This document shows positions 25,001-40,000 of a stretch of DNA of 64,000 nt, piece by piece. The notes beneath the pieces were generated by a model. It made no database searches and was not told the DNA's origin. It saw only the letters and a list, made by a program, of their open reading frames with translations. Numbering within the stretch: position 1 is the first letter of the stretch; each line of letters starts with the position of its first letter. The translations under genes and the position numbers were made by a program. This stretch comes from Hymenolepis diminuta (lineage: Eukaryota; Platyhelminthes; Cestoda; Cyclophyllidea; Hymenolepididae): positions 5,341,390 through 5,405,389 of the forward strand of contig CAADRB010000002.1 of assembly GCA_900708905.1 (NCBI GenBank), in the 5' to 3' direction.

Positions 25001-28000
25001 GATGGAACAAAAGAATGACACAAATTGAAAAGGATAACTCACTGACGGAAGTATGAAGGAGGAAAATCGTCGAAAACAACCGCGTAGTTTAACAAGAGCG
25101 AGATGTACAGATTGAAATACAATACAATGCAAAAGTAGAATATTGAATATTTCGAATCATACAAAAATGAAAAGCCAAATAAAGACACGAGTCCATCACA
25201 ACAAATTTTAATCCAATTTTCAAAACAAATTCACTTAATTTGTTTCCTGTAATGGCAACAATTTATATTAATTTTCCACAGAAAAGGACGTTTGTTCCAG
25301 CATTTTAGAAGTAATTTGACCCTGAAAATACGTTCGAATTTTATCATACCATGTGTTTTTATGCGGCCATTTTGAAATGATTTAGCAACGTGACATTTCG
25401 TTACCATTACAATGAGGCAGAAAAATGACCTCTAAAGGTACCAAGAAATATGCCAAAATTTTGACAAATCAGTGAAGACTAAACCATATTAAATATGAAT
25501 AGCTTTTTTAAAAATATTTCTAGCATTATCCAGATAAATTGTTCATAAAATATTTAATTGTTTCAAATGATCTTCCAAATTGAATTGTGTCCTCCTCTGG
25601 GAAGCAAGATCAATTTCAACAATGCAGAAGCTTTTTTATGCAAAAGTAAAAAAGATTAAATTAGACGACTTTAAATAAATCATTGACTCTGCATACTGTT
25701 TGCCTCATCATAAAAATAGCAAAAAATTGCGGCGGGAATGGGGATAAATTTCATCAAGATAAAGTAGATATTTATGAACAGAAAAAAGTATCAGAAATTC
25801 TCTGCAGAAAGGACATTTTCTCTTAAAGAATTTGGTCAGAAGTTTGCTATCTTTTCGAGAATAGCATAAATTGGTGTCTTTTTATATATTAGTAAACTGG
25901 ATTATAATAGGATGAGCAAATACAGAGCTGTGGGATTTTTAGGATGAGGGTATGTGAATGGAAATTTCTATTTATTCAATACCTACTTTAGGTTAAACAT
26001 ACGCAAATGACCTTTCACTTCTTCGGGTATTTGTTAAGTCTGTTCGTCTTCAACCTAAGCCTTCGGCCAAAAGGAACTTCAGACAACAGTAATTACTCAA
26101 GATCTAATTTCTCTCAGAACTGAAATCCTCACAACCCCTCTCCTTCATCTCCATACAGTAATGGGTTTTTCATATTCTTGTAAAACTGAAATGAATTATC
26201 ACCTAATATTAATGCAAGTTGATATTAATACTATGCGGCATAGGTTTGCACGTATCATTTTCAATAACTGCAGCCTCAATTATTCAAATTCGTTTATCAG
26301 AGTACGAATAATACAAGGTCAGTTAAAATCCAAATGGAATTCTTCCAATATAATATGAATGTTAGCCTTTAGAACATGGTGCTTTATAAAACTCCTGCGT
26401 ATTTGCACTGACCTCAATATTCTATAAGAAATATCGTCTATAAGTGAATGAAAAGAAATATTGTTCCAAATGTTTACAATTAATCATTTATTTCAATAAT
26501 AAAAGCGAAAAATCGTTTATAGATATTTTGTTTTAATGAACCGTTTATGGTTTATTTGTTATTGTCCACAAAATTGGAAGCATTTACAAGCGGCATTTTA
26601 TGTTACCACTTCATACGACTATTTGTGGCTTCCAGCCGGAAATTGATTTTGTAAATAAAATTCCCCTTTTCAGGGATCATTCAGGAACGCCAGAAACTGG
26701 TGCCAAGAGCGCCATAAACCACCCGATTTATTACCCAGTCGATAACTGTAAATTCTCATTTTTTAACTGAAAGAGTCATCCCAGAGTTAAACTCGACTAT
26801 TTAACCAAGCAGATAAATACTGTCTATTCAGTGCGCATAGCTGAAATCATGCCCAAAGCATAAAGATTAATCGAACGCTGCGCATAACTTACGCTTCATT
26901 AACTCGTTCAATAGAACATATCCGTCTTGCTGCTGAATCTGGTACTTCGGTTTCATCACTGGGAGGTATAAAGGAGTCCATAGAGAGGTTACTTCTCTGC
27001 CGATTAACTCGAGATGATCTATGGGTGAAAAGAAAGCTTCGCTTCATCCTAGACGCTATTGATTCATCAGAATCTTTAATCTTCAGGTCCGATTCCTTCT
27101 CTACTAGCTTCTTTACCGCTGGAGTACTATCGCTATCTATAGACGATGAAGGGAGATACCACCGCGTTTGATGAATTTTCCCAAGGAGGTGCTCCTGCGA
27201 ACCACGAAGATCCAGGGAGGTATCAAGTGTGCCCTCTTCTAGAGCTCTATGTAAGCTTGTGTTGACACTTTCATTTGGTCTGCAATCGGAAGCAGGTTCG
27301 CAGAAACTCTGATGAGAAGAAGATGGACTATGAGGAGATGGGGACGGATGTTTTGTGATTGCTTCCAGAGTTTCGATTTCATCTTTTGCAAACTGAAACA
27401 CACAAAAGAACATTTTAATAGGCTTAATTACTTTTGCAGACTTAAATGACTTCTTTTATTTTGACGCTTTGATTACATACATCCACTGTAGCTTAGGAAC
27501 ACCACGTGCCTTTGGCCCAATTATGTGGATTAGTCTGGCATAAATAAACTGCCTATACGGTACGTTTTTACTCGCAAGTGTTTGCGGAATGTGGCTGTCA
27601 CTTCTGCTATTACTTTAAAATGTAGAGCCATTAAGTACGAACACATGGAGTGGTTGATTAATGATGCCCACAGTAACTAGCAGACATTTCCTTCTCATTT
27701 TAAAATGGTCTTTGATGTTAAAGCAATACTACAGCTTAGGAATCACGAGATTTGAATTGATATCTTTTCAGTAAATTCCCACCTACTAACTTATGAGAGC
27801 GTCATTGCGAACAATATGGTAAGGAGAAAAACAGAGTGAAAAGAACAAAGTAGGCGTCCGTTTCGTAAGTAGCAGACTGAATACGTGAGGATGGAAAAGC
27901 TAGATTGACTCTCATGAGCATTGTCTATCGATCTGTAGAAATTTATCTTGGCGTTGTTTTGAATTATTGGATTATTTAAGTTCTACGTTGTGCTCTAACT

Positions 28001-31000
28001 TATGCTATTTAGGTATGCCAAATAAAAATAGCAGAAAAAGAACGCCAAAATTTTTTCTAAAAAAATAAGTTATTTTCATTATGTCCCTTCCATTTCTGTA
28101 TAAATTTGTTTAATAGAGCTATCAGTGAAACAAATAGTCGATTTAATCAGAGCAAACACAGTGGATGTATTTAGGAAAAAATGAGAATGCAACGTCCAGA
28201 CAACGTTCAAACTTTAGAAAAGTGTTCATCAGCTGTATTCTGTCAAGCATCTTATTTATCAGAATAACGCCAGCGGCTCATGCAACTGAGATCTGATACA
28301 TGTTATAAACCAGGCTACAAGAGCTAGAACTAAATAAAGACAGTTGATTAAGTGAACTTCAGCGATTTACCAAAGATTCTGCAGAACAACGACCATGAAA
28401 TTAGCACAGTTTAACAAGTATGCAAATATTACAAATAATTAACAATGAAAGTTTTTCATTTTTATCTAGCACCTCCTGGTGAAAGCCTTTTATCCACACG
28501 ATTGGGCTTTGGATCCGAATTGAATCATCTTCGAGGTCTTCCGAAGCGTTCGATGTGACGATCAGGCCGATGACTGCTCTGAGTTTCGAGATGCCATGGT
28601 GGAGGGGGTAAAATTTATCTGGATAGATCTCTGCTGGATCCGTTTTCAGTTCGACAGATACGATTGCGTGCCGAGAAAAGAGATGTTTGCGATGGCGCAC
28701 CCTGATTTGGACACCAATAGGAGGCGTTATCCTGTTCCTTAACTGTAAAGGATTAAGAACTCCTTTCAGTGTCTCCTTCCTTTGTGGCATGAGAGTCTGC
28801 TCTTTCAAAGTGTCAACAAATTGCTCATCCAGACGATCGAGATGGAGAGTGTAAAAGGGAGATATTCAGACCACGACAAGAGTCCTTAAATACGGTAGAA
28901 GAGAATTGGGTGACACTTCTAGACACGAAAGACCGTTGGTAAGCCGTGATCGGAGTATATCTGGTGGAGGAAATTAATGACTGCACCGGTTGTAGCAAAA
29001 TTAAAAGGCATAACCACAGGCTACTTTGAATATGAATCCACAAGGATTAGATAGAGTGTTCCTCGCATAGGTCAAACATAAGTGAGATCAACGTGAAATC
29101 ACGGAACTTTAGTTTGAGAGCATTTGAGATCCAGATCATAAGAAAGTATAGCCTCGCCTGCATGTTATGCAGACACTCCTGACATTGTCTCACTTGTGAG
29201 TGAAACAGATCCAGCAGGACCGATTTCCTGGGGTTACTTGCATTTATCATCCACCAATGCCAATCGCTTAGGTCGCACTGACCCATACATTTCGGAGACT
29301 TGATCTTGGTGAACTATTTAGAAGTTCCGAGGAAGGCAAAATACAAAAATCTTCGTTCCGTCCCTTTAGGCGGCATATTTGATTTGTAAGGTGATCACGA
29401 AGACAGGATTTTGGGACTGATTGTTACTTGTACACAGTTACCTCGGAGGTAAGCCGTGCTGAACGACTTTAGGCATGGAGAATTCTATAGAGTGTGTGAA
29501 ATTCGCCACTTTTATACTGTCTCTGACCGATGGGTGCAGATTCATGTCATCAGTGGTCCCTTGCACTACAGTTGTAGTATGGAGCATTTTAAGGGAGACA
29601 TGTACAACCTGAGATTGAGTCGAATTTTTGGAAGAATTAGGGGAAACGGTGATCTTAGATGTGTTAGAAACATTAGAAGATATTTTAGCCTCACTTTTTG
29701 TCGATAGAATCTTTATCTCTGCAGGTAAGCTCTCTCTCCTCAATAGTACTATTTAAACAAATTTGATCAATCCAGAGTTTGTTGAGAAATCGGAGACTTT
29801 TTCGCTTTCGGCATTGCAGTAGAATCATCAGAAGTGATAAATAATGTGCGCTCACGACTTATTATGAATTAATTAGCCACCAAAATAGTCTATAAGAGCA
29901 AAAACTCATTAATAATAATACGCAATTTTCTTTTTAATTTTCCCTGATTAAGAACTGTCCATTTTTCCCAACAACACATTTGGGCACTTTGTGCATGTAT
30001 AATAAACAAATAATGAGTTCTAATAAACTTCCATACTAAATTTCTGCGTCATTTAATAATGTTCTCAAATGCCTTAAAAGAGAATCCCCACATCATATGA
30101 GATCAGCGATAAATTTTTCCTCCTAAATAAAACATGCGCCCCAATTAAACATGCACGACCTCTCAGCCCAAAAACACGACTGTCAGATGAAGTTAAGCTC
30201 AACTTATCAAAGTCCTTCGGGTTGGCTTGTTTTTACTCCAAAACTCGCCTCGCTTATTTACTTACTGAAAACCCGTGTTCTCTGGTACTCAACCGATCAA
30301 TAAATTAAATTTTTAACTATTAAATGGGTGATAGTTTCTTCAAGTGATCTAACTAGGTAGGTCTGGATTGAACATTTATTTCATTTAAGGTAAGCATTTT
30401 ACAGAAAAAAAATTAGCGAAAATGAACAAGCATGTTGTGCGAATCCTTTTATTTAAAGTACGAATATTAAGCCAAAAATATAATTTTTACGGATTAAAAT
30501 ATTATATTTAAAATTTCTTCACGAGAAAATAACATTTTTATTTTTTCTGTTTTATTCCCTCACATTTGTGTTATTGGCCCGTTTGGATATTTCAAGGTCA
30601 TTAATAAAGTACGTTTTGTGCTAAATTGGATTGAATCCTTTTCCTCTCTTCTCTCTCTGAGAAACCTGGGATATTGGATTTGTAGGTCATAAAATAAGGT
30701 TAGGAACCAATCGTACATGGTGAAAGAAGGAATTCTTGACCTGTGACGCCCGCTCTTTTCCTTAAAGGAAGAGCCTTTGTACAAAGCCTATGTCTCTTGC
30801 TCAGCATAAAATTTACTAGAATTAACTAATAAGTTACCTAACTAGTGGTTGTTCTGCACTTGGTATAGTGCTTTTCCAATTGTGCTAAGGCATTCCTTTC
30901 TTCTCCACAGGCTTTTCCTTGCAAATGACATCATTACATTTCATTACTCTAGAACAAATCCCATACAGGGCATATTTAAGTTCAATGTTTAACCGATACC

Positions 31001-34000
31001 GTGACATTTAAAGATTTAAATTATATAATTTAACTTAAAAAAGAAAATCAAAACGCGATGAATTAGATCTTAGTCCAGTTGTTTAACAACGTACTTTCTT
31101 AATTCAGTTATAACTTAGAGCAAATAAAATTACATTACCTTTAGGAGCTAAAATTTTATAATTTAAAAGGACGTCAAGTAAAATAGTTGCATAAATATGG
31201 TGGGGACATATTTACGATGTGATCTCTCAGTTAATGTGACCATGCGATTTTTTTTAGGAATCAACTCCGCCCTTAAAATTTTTTGTTGAGAGAGGGCGAT
31301 GTGCACTTTATCACAATTCAAATCTTCTAGCTTATTAATCCTTAAAAAGAGGTTAGAAAGTCTCCATTTAAAGGTATATATTTCCTTTAAGTTAACAACG
31401 TCTGAAATAATTAATGCATTTAAAGTGATATATGATAAATTGACACAACGGTTATCTACACTTATCCAGTTCAGGTCCACCATCTGTGGAAAGGTAATTT
31501 TAATATCTCCAAATGAATTCGCGACCCGTAGTTGAGCAATTTATGACTGAAAATGCCACTGATCATGAAATGACGATCGTACGAGAGCTTCTTGAATAAG
31601 GAAACTCTGATAGGGCAAAGATGGGCATGGCCTAGCTGATCTGCTGTTTTTCCAATCTGTAGTTGACTTATCGAAATTGATGGAAGGAATGCAGACCTAT
31701 ATAGTGTTAAATGTCAGTACTCACGATATTGACTATCTTCCTCGATCTTATTTTAGATATCACCTTATTGATTGGCACCTGTGTTCCCAAACACAAATTA
31801 CTGATCGTTCCCAGTTCCCAATCTATCTATTCCTCGAATCGGTCAGACTCTTCATCTCCGGTCATCTCCCTCATTAACCTATATCCTTTTTTTAGGGCTC
31901 CAGCAGAACAAAGGCGGCGGTCACAAATAGTTAGATCCAGCTCTTACACAAGATATGACAGATTCTATGAATATTTCACTGAAATTTCTGTTTGGATTTT
32001 ATTTGGGTCAGCAACAACTGATGCATTAAATTTCTAAGTTTAATCCCCCATATGAAATTTTATCATCATTAATTGATTTAAATAAATGATTAAATGAGAT
32101 TATTTATACTAGTAATGCGTTGTTTAATATCTCAAATAGTTAAATATGCTTCTAAAAGGCTTCTAATCACCCGAGCCAATTGTCTTATTTCGTTCAAGTT
32201 CAGGTTAGAATACTTATCGCATGGAAATCAAATAAACGCACATAATTCGGAGGATGGCAACCCTAAAAGAGATTAATCATTAGTGCTTGGTGAGGAAAGA
32301 AAAGGCTATATTTTGAATAAGAATGAAATGGAATAAATAGTTCTTTCTTTCTTGTGACTTATTCTGATTTATAACAACAAGCAGGACTGTTTCGTTTAGT
32401 GAATATTAGTGTTTAACAAGTGATGGATATTTATCAGAGGTACTTCAAAACCAATTCAATATCAGTCTCAGAGATCAATATAATTATGCAGTTTGCGTCT
32501 TTGATCCTAGCGATTTCTCATTATCTCAAGATGTAATATTAAAAAATTAGATGAAATAAAAGAAAAAATTTATTCGTCTACATCTGGTTGTTAGAACATC
32601 AATAAAATGTACTATTATTTTGATCTAATTTAAGTACAAACTTATGAATATTCAAATGCGTTCTATTCAGCTAGGTTAGGAGAAGGTACCATTTGCCCCA
32701 TCTGATAAACTACTATTTCATTGCAAACAAGCATTGCCGTTAGTCATTAGATATTCACCGCCAGGTTTATGATCTGTGAGGCCTAATAAATTGTATAATC
32801 CCTTAATGGCTAAAAATATACGAAATATAGGATTTGCTGTAAATAGCAGTTCTTAATATCATATATTCGTAAATTAATTGACAAATTTGCAAAGGAATTT
32901 ACCTAGCCATAAACTTAAGTAGTAAACGTACAACTGTTACATATTTTAAACTAATGAATACATACCGGATCGTAGCCTTCTTTGATATTAAACGAAAGTT
33001 CATCATGTAGAGCAGCTGAGAACTCCTTAGAGTAGTTTGGATAGAGGTCGAGGACACTGAATAACGACGCATCGAACATGATGTATTGCAGCTCGCAGTA
33101 GGTTAGAGCTTTCACTTCAAAGGCCGATAAGCCAATAAATGGCCGCTGATCGATATCCGTACCAAAGAGATCACACTTTCCTTTACGAAGAAAAAAGTAA
33201 TTGATATTTTATCTTGTACCATCTACGAAGATTTTAGAAATTATTCTAGTTAACTGCGCGATAGAAAAAAAGTTCATCAGATATTCTTCTGGAATACAAA
33301 ACCTTATATCGGCAAACTTCTGGCTAATTTGTTGATACTGCAGAATGTCAAGATCTGTGTTTATGATAAATCAGAAAAAATGAAGGTTATTGACGCAAAT
33401 TGCTTAATCAAAATCTTAAATAGTTGGTAGAGTTAGTCTTAACGGTGTTTATTTGGGAAGAAGGTTGAGCTAATACGAGGTTTTTTGAATACTTAACGTT
33501 GACTGACTGTAGACTGACTGAATAAAACCCTGTTCATTAGAAATTTTATTATCAGTATCATGCATATGTGTTTTTTTGCATAGCTCCTCAATAGCAATAT
33601 TTAAACTAGAGGGATGACCTTTTTTATTTAATGAATGACAGGAAGCCAATGCACGAATATTCTATTTCCAAACGTCCGGTGGACTCATCAACAACTATTA
33701 GAATATGACAAGGTCGGATTGTGTCAGAGTCATTCTTCACCTATGCTATAAATTATTATTAATTAAATCCAAGGAATATCTGTGTGGAATAGAACATATG
33801 CTTCATAATGCTCACCGACATTTCTCACTTGTAAATGGGAGTTATTGGACTAGTAGATGGAATAAGAACAATACTTCTTAATACTCTACTTTTCATATTT
33901 GCTAAATTCACATATAGACTCCATTATTTCCTATAAAATAGGTTTAAGTGTCAAGGCGGTTCTTTAGAATTTCTCTGATAATTAAATGAATCTTTGATCG

Positions 34001-37000
34001 TGTCCGATGAAAGAAAACTATCATGAATTATTAAACAAGTTCAGTCCAGGAAGGAAAACTGACGAATTTGCTGTCAATAATTTAATTCGTTTATAAACTC
34101 CTCAGGATAAATGTCATGAGGTAGTTTTCTTCAATAAAATACAAATTCAACTATTTGTTTTACTTATCAGTTTACAAGCATTGTCACTTTCCTCCGATGT
34201 AAGCAGGGCAGAAGCGTTTATTTTCAACACTTATGTTGATAGAGAAGAGATTCTTCTGATCCCCTCTGACTTGGAAACCTCTCTATTGACCGATATTAAT
34301 GATAGATATTTTTTACAATTTTAATTTACACTATATTTTAATTCAAAAATTGTATGTCTAATTTTGAAATCACTGGAAATTTATTAAAAGTGAATTTTAA
34401 CACTTTATTCTTTGTATTTTCACCCCGACCCCCGCCACTCAAATCAGATCAGATTGACTGACGAGACTTGTGACATCTCCTATTGTTCACTAAATTGCGA
34501 TTTAAATATTTCTTATATTTATTCAAAGATGTGACAATAAAATCCAAAGTGTAGGATTTAAATAATTATGTAACTATCTTTCAGCAGTATTTTGTTATAT
34601 ATATATTATCGATTACATTTTTAACGGACGAAAGGTGTTCGTTTGCGATTCGCTAGAACTTTAATTAATAATTAATTTAGGCTAATATTTAAACAAACTT
34701 TGACTTCTTACGGTGGAGGGTGAAATAACATGGGATTTTAGGTATTTTTACCACAAAGACTAATACTCGGACGTATTATATTAATTCCCGCTGTTTAAGT
34801 TCCAAATTTACTCCGTCTCGAATAAGTCGCTTTTATATTTCCCTGAAGTTCATTAATTTATCGGTGGCGACTCTCAGCTTACATGCATCAGTCGATTTAT
34901 AATCCTTGATCATAATTCTTAGCTTATTTTTCGATAATCTACGAATTCAAAACCAAATTATGTTCAACTTAACTATTACTATTAAAATACGCATATACTG
35001 TTTGTTAAAAGGAAACTTATGGTACAAAATGAAGCTTCCTCTCTAAAATCTACAAATAATAGCAAATACTTAGTTGCCTCGGAATTTACTTGCTGCTGCA
35101 AATTCGAAGTCTCTCATCGCCAACTATTCTTAACTGTCTGTTATTTAACCCAAAGAAATTTACCTCAGTAAAGAAGGTTCTAGTCAATCATTTCATGAAA
35201 ATTTTCTTTTTTTGGCAAGTAAGGACTAGTTACGAGGTGGTTTAACACGAGATTTAAAGGATAGATAATTGATGTCAACGTACTATTCAGTCCTTATTTT
35301 GTGGCTTTCTAAATGCCTCATTGTTTATTGATGAATGTATTGATGATGATGCATTTTTCTTCGTGTTTGACCAGGCTCTCAGTATTTTCATATGCCGAAG
35401 GATTTTCAACATTTTATTTGTTGATAACCTTTCCATCTGATGCCAAATGAAGACATCATCAAATATGTAATTGAGAGAAATTGAAAATTTAACAATAGAT
35501 TAAGCATTTTCTGTTGATACTAATACTTTTTAATAGAGATAATATGGACATTTTGAACTGTCATAAATCTCTGGCCACCGTAGGAAAGCGCTTTCATCAA
35601 TCATAACGACTAGACGATTGGTATAATGATGCCTCCTGGTGAGGATTCTGATTTCTGATAATCACTTTATTAAGTAGGCTTAAGCAGTGCTGATGGCTAT
35701 TCCACTTATTGGGTGTGCAAGAAATGGGCATCGAAGCCATGATGCAGACGAGTACGTTAGCCATTGCACTAATGGGACATAATGAAAGGTTTATGTCTCG
35801 ATTAGGATGCGAAACAGAGACTTTGAAATCTATGGTATAATTCTCTTCAACTAAGTTATCGTGATTTTATATGAAAATTAACTTAAATGAATGAACTATG
35901 GTGCATTAACCTCAGTCATTTGACCATCGGACGTGGGAGGGATATAAAGGACACTTTTAGAGCGGAGATTTTGATGTGACTTGCGAAATCCATATGTGAC
36001 CTTCCACTGAGGTCAGTCTTATTGTCAATTCAAACAAAATGTCCTGGCCACATGATTAATAAAGTTTCGAATTAGATTATGTGTTTCATTTGACGTTGAC
36101 CTCAAATATGCACCTGATTTTAACCAATTAATAGTTGGGCTTTTTAAAGTATTTATTCGTCTTCCCAAATCCCGCATGGATGCTTTAGCCATTCATTTTG
36201 TGGGGTGTTTGTGTGTTATGTATCTGATACGACATTTTTATTCGTTTCTGTAAATTGTTGTTAATAGATTATTTCTTAATTCATAAATCTTATTGTTGCC
36301 AGAAAATATTTAAATAAATTACCACTATTCTTGATTATCGATACATGTAGTTACTTGAAGGCTCCTCTAGATAAAAGATATAACCCTTTTAAAGTTTATA
36401 AATGATGAAACAGATGAAAAGAGAAGTACATAATCTATCTTCATGATTTCAGAACATTCTTGTTTTTGTTTGTACATTGAGTTTCTATTTCATGAAAACC
36501 CGTTATAACAAAGGGTTCACAAATAAGGATTTTGTATACTAGATTTGAATAAAAATGCTAAGGAATATGATCAGCTTGATATAATGGTGATGATTCAATC
36601 GGATATTAGATGCCATTGCATTAACCAGTTAATCTGAACCAAACTACGACTGATCCATCAAATCACCTAAGTAAAAACACTCTCGAGCGGTGACTATTTA
36701 ATACGAACTCTTTTAAAAACTACCCGCGAATTGTTTCTGAAATATATATATATATATATGTATTGAAACTCAATGATGAAATATATTTAAATATATTAGC
36801 GCTTTGCATTTACTTCCTTTTATTTTCTCAGTTCTCTTCATGTGTCCAAATTCCGGGTCATCATCTATCCAAATAGCCATATTTCATTATTTCCGGAGGC
36901 TAAGAAGGAAATAAATATCGTCAGCTGCAAACATTTGAAGATTTAAACCAAATATTTAATTTATCAAGCACACGAGCGTTTTCTCAATTGATTTTTTCAT

Positions 37001-40000
37001 CTAGTAAGCACGTATGGTTTAAAAAGCCAATCCAAACGCACCTTTTATTCTTTTTCAGCTTTCTTCAGTCAATGTTCTGTTTAACCTATTGTTTACTTAC
37101 GTTTGCCGCAAAAAGAGAAAATATCCATTCATACAAACTTTGAGGAAGTGAATATTTGTCTTAGAGTAGAACAGAGCAGCACAGAATGTGAGAACCTGCT
37201 ATTTGATTCAGTATCATTTTCATTATAAATCAAAAATTTGTTTGAGTAAAATGGAAATCTGATGAAATAAGAGATTTTTAATGTAAGCGGGGCAATTCAC
37301 ATAGCATTGAGTTAACCAGATCAATCATTGCTGAATCGAATATCTACAGTGTACATGAATATAATGTATTAGTTTACCGATAATTGGTTTTCACGTTCTA
37401 ATCTGGAAATGGAATCTCTCCACAGTTGCAGTTATTGGTTGCCCGAATAGCCAATCATTTCTTGCCTATTTCAGTGTGTCTCATCAATTCATTTCCATTG
37501 TGTTACAGGACTTCTACCTTCTTTCGATTTATTCTAGCGGACCTGAGTTGCTTCACACATGGTATTACCCCTAAAGGTATCTAGCCCACTAACAGTTGAA
37601 AGTATATAATAGCCGTGTCGAATTAGCGCTATCTTAAGCACGTTGATGTTGGGGAATTCACAAGTGAAGCTAACATTGTTCTGCTAGTTATTAAAAAAAT
37701 ATCATTAATCTCTTGATTATTATGTCTGATATAAAACTAGAATGCTATAAAGTTGACACTGATATTAAAGTACATGCGTGTAATGTGCGTAGGATCTGTT
37801 TTGCCCTTTGATAACAAGTGTAATCTGATATTGTGCGTTAGATTAAAAACTCCAATCTTATTTCATCAAAAGATTAAACATCCCATTGCGACAAAGATGG
37901 TTAATCATTTATTAACCCGACATTTAGTATAGAGATCATGTGATCCCATATAAGCCTAACCTTCATCCGGAATAATGTTACAATTATAAACTTTTCACAA
38001 TATTTTGGCTAATCGGCAAACAATAAGGTCTTACAAATAACATAAAAATGGTAAATTTCAAAAGCAGCAAACAATAATTATTGAAATTATTCTGTAATAA
38101 ATTAAAAATCTTTGGAACACAAAATTAATTTAGTAATTGTAATATTATATAAAATAACTTTAATCATGAAAATAATGAATAAAACTCTCCTATATCACAT
38201 CATCTCAAATGATTTTGTCCCTCCATTAATTATCAAGGTTACTGAGATTTTTATTGGATATTCTAGTAAAATCTAGCAAGGAAAATATCCATTAGAATGA
38301 AAGTTCAGTAAACTTTATAATGCGGTACATTGAATATGAACATTGTTGATAGACAGCATAATTTCTAGACTCTTCATAACCTTGAACCTGACTAACACTT
38401 TGGGTTTGGGTTTACCTTCTCCAATGTTAGTAATAATTAAAGAAATAACTTAACAGTAAATATTTTCCATCATTTACTTTATTAACATTAATATTAAACA
38501 TTTACAGAGGCTTGGCTGACCGATGAACTTGCATTCTGCCAACATTCCATTGATTTATAATAATACAATATACATGTTGTCGTTATATAGCAGCAACTAC
38601 GACTAGGCAATCCAATTAATCGACATAGGTAGACTTCCCACATTGCGTTGAGAATGCCATCGTCATCCAATTTCAACTTACAACCCTCTACTGTTTTGTT
38701 CCAGACGACCACTTTATTTGAACGGCCCATACACATCTGGTATCAGAGAACATCGCAATTACTCCGGTCTCTGACTTCCTTGAGCTTTCTCTCTATTTTT
38801 ACTAAGATCTTAAGCCCAATGATCTCTCTTTTTCCATCTTTTGCATGGTGAAGATCGTACGAAGTTAAAAGAGTGATCACTCAGCAGTCTCTAAGACAAC
38901 AATCTAATCACCGTCTATATGCACTGACGGTCATCAGTCTTATGGTGTTCAACTTAATAGGCAAGCACAATGGCCGTTATGCCAGCAGAGCATCGTTTCT
39001 GTATAATTCAATTATTACAGCAACAAGAATAAGAGTCTATGCGATTAAGTTACATTTGTATTTCACCATACATCTGTTCTAATATGACTAACTTGTATAA
39101 GGAAAACACGCTTGACAAAATTATATAATGAACGTACCTAATAGAGCGACAACTGAGCCATCTTCATCCAAAATCTCTAACGACCCACTGCACACGTAAT
39201 AGAGATTTCGGATAGCATCTCCTCGATGAACCAGAAATTCACCCGGTGTAGCAAAGCGAGTTCCAATTAATTGAGCAATGCTCTTTTGACAACCGATACT
39301 CGCCGTTTTGAAGATGGGCAGTGAGAGCATTTCACGATTTATGTGCATGGCAATGTCTCCACGCATCTCTTCGGGAAAGACTTGCATTATCTACAACAAT
39401 CACATCGGTGAAAGTTATAAAATAGCTGCATCACTCCGAGAACATCATTATACCGCTACCTAATCTCGATTAACTGACTAGCCAATAAAGCCAATTAAAT
39501 TTTACTCTCAGTATTTTTTCATATGAGAGTTTAATCAAATTTGAAAAACAAAATATATTGGTTTGACAAATCTTCTGGACATTGTTCAAATGCCTAGTTT
39601 TAAATTCTGCATTCCACAGTTAAATTTCCAACGATGCTGATTAGAAGAATTAGAATTAGAGGCCAACATCTAATCCTTAATCATTGTTGTTAAAAATGCA
39701 CTTTTCTACTCTCAAGTCGTATATCTTTTAAATTCTGTGACATTCTATGTTTCATAATTTAAATTTTTGAAAAATGCCTTTAACAATGATTGTTATAAAC
39801 CCTTATTGTTATTATTGTTTTAGTCCATGACACAAAAAAATCTTTTACAGGTTTAATGACGGAAAAGCACCGGAAGAAGGAGAAGAATAGAGAATCTTTA
39901 TTTGAATTCCAGAGTACTTATTCTCATAAGGTGAAGATTTCACATTTTGCTGTCCATGTTTTCATCATTTGGCTCCTATATAAATGTGTGAGATGACGTC

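Larger units (their letters stand above)
22038..26892 (-). other. ELK intron 8
   Basis: This is a 4.9-kb phase-2 intron, GTAAGT to TTTTAG. It holds a copy of the two-copy repeat (24222-24342) followed by a plus-strand 108-codon open frame (24441-24767). Otherwise nothing recognised. Confidence 0.8.
27393..32965 (-). other. ELK intron 7
   Basis: This is a 5.6-kb phase-0 intron, GTATGT to TTTCAG. It hosts the degenerate gypsy integrase (28460-29300), a neighbouring GC-richer open frame (29438-29743), one copy of the three-copy AT-rich repeat (30460-30605) and an LRR-like frame (31163-31483). Confidence 0.8.
33181..39137 (-). other. ELK intron 6
   Basis: This is a 6.0-kb phase-1 intron, GTACGT to CGTAAAG. 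It holds a SINE copy (35636-35781), an (AT)n run (36742-36759) and an unrecognised minus-strand reading frame (38494-38850). Otherwise it is plain AT-rich DNA. Confidence 0.8.
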
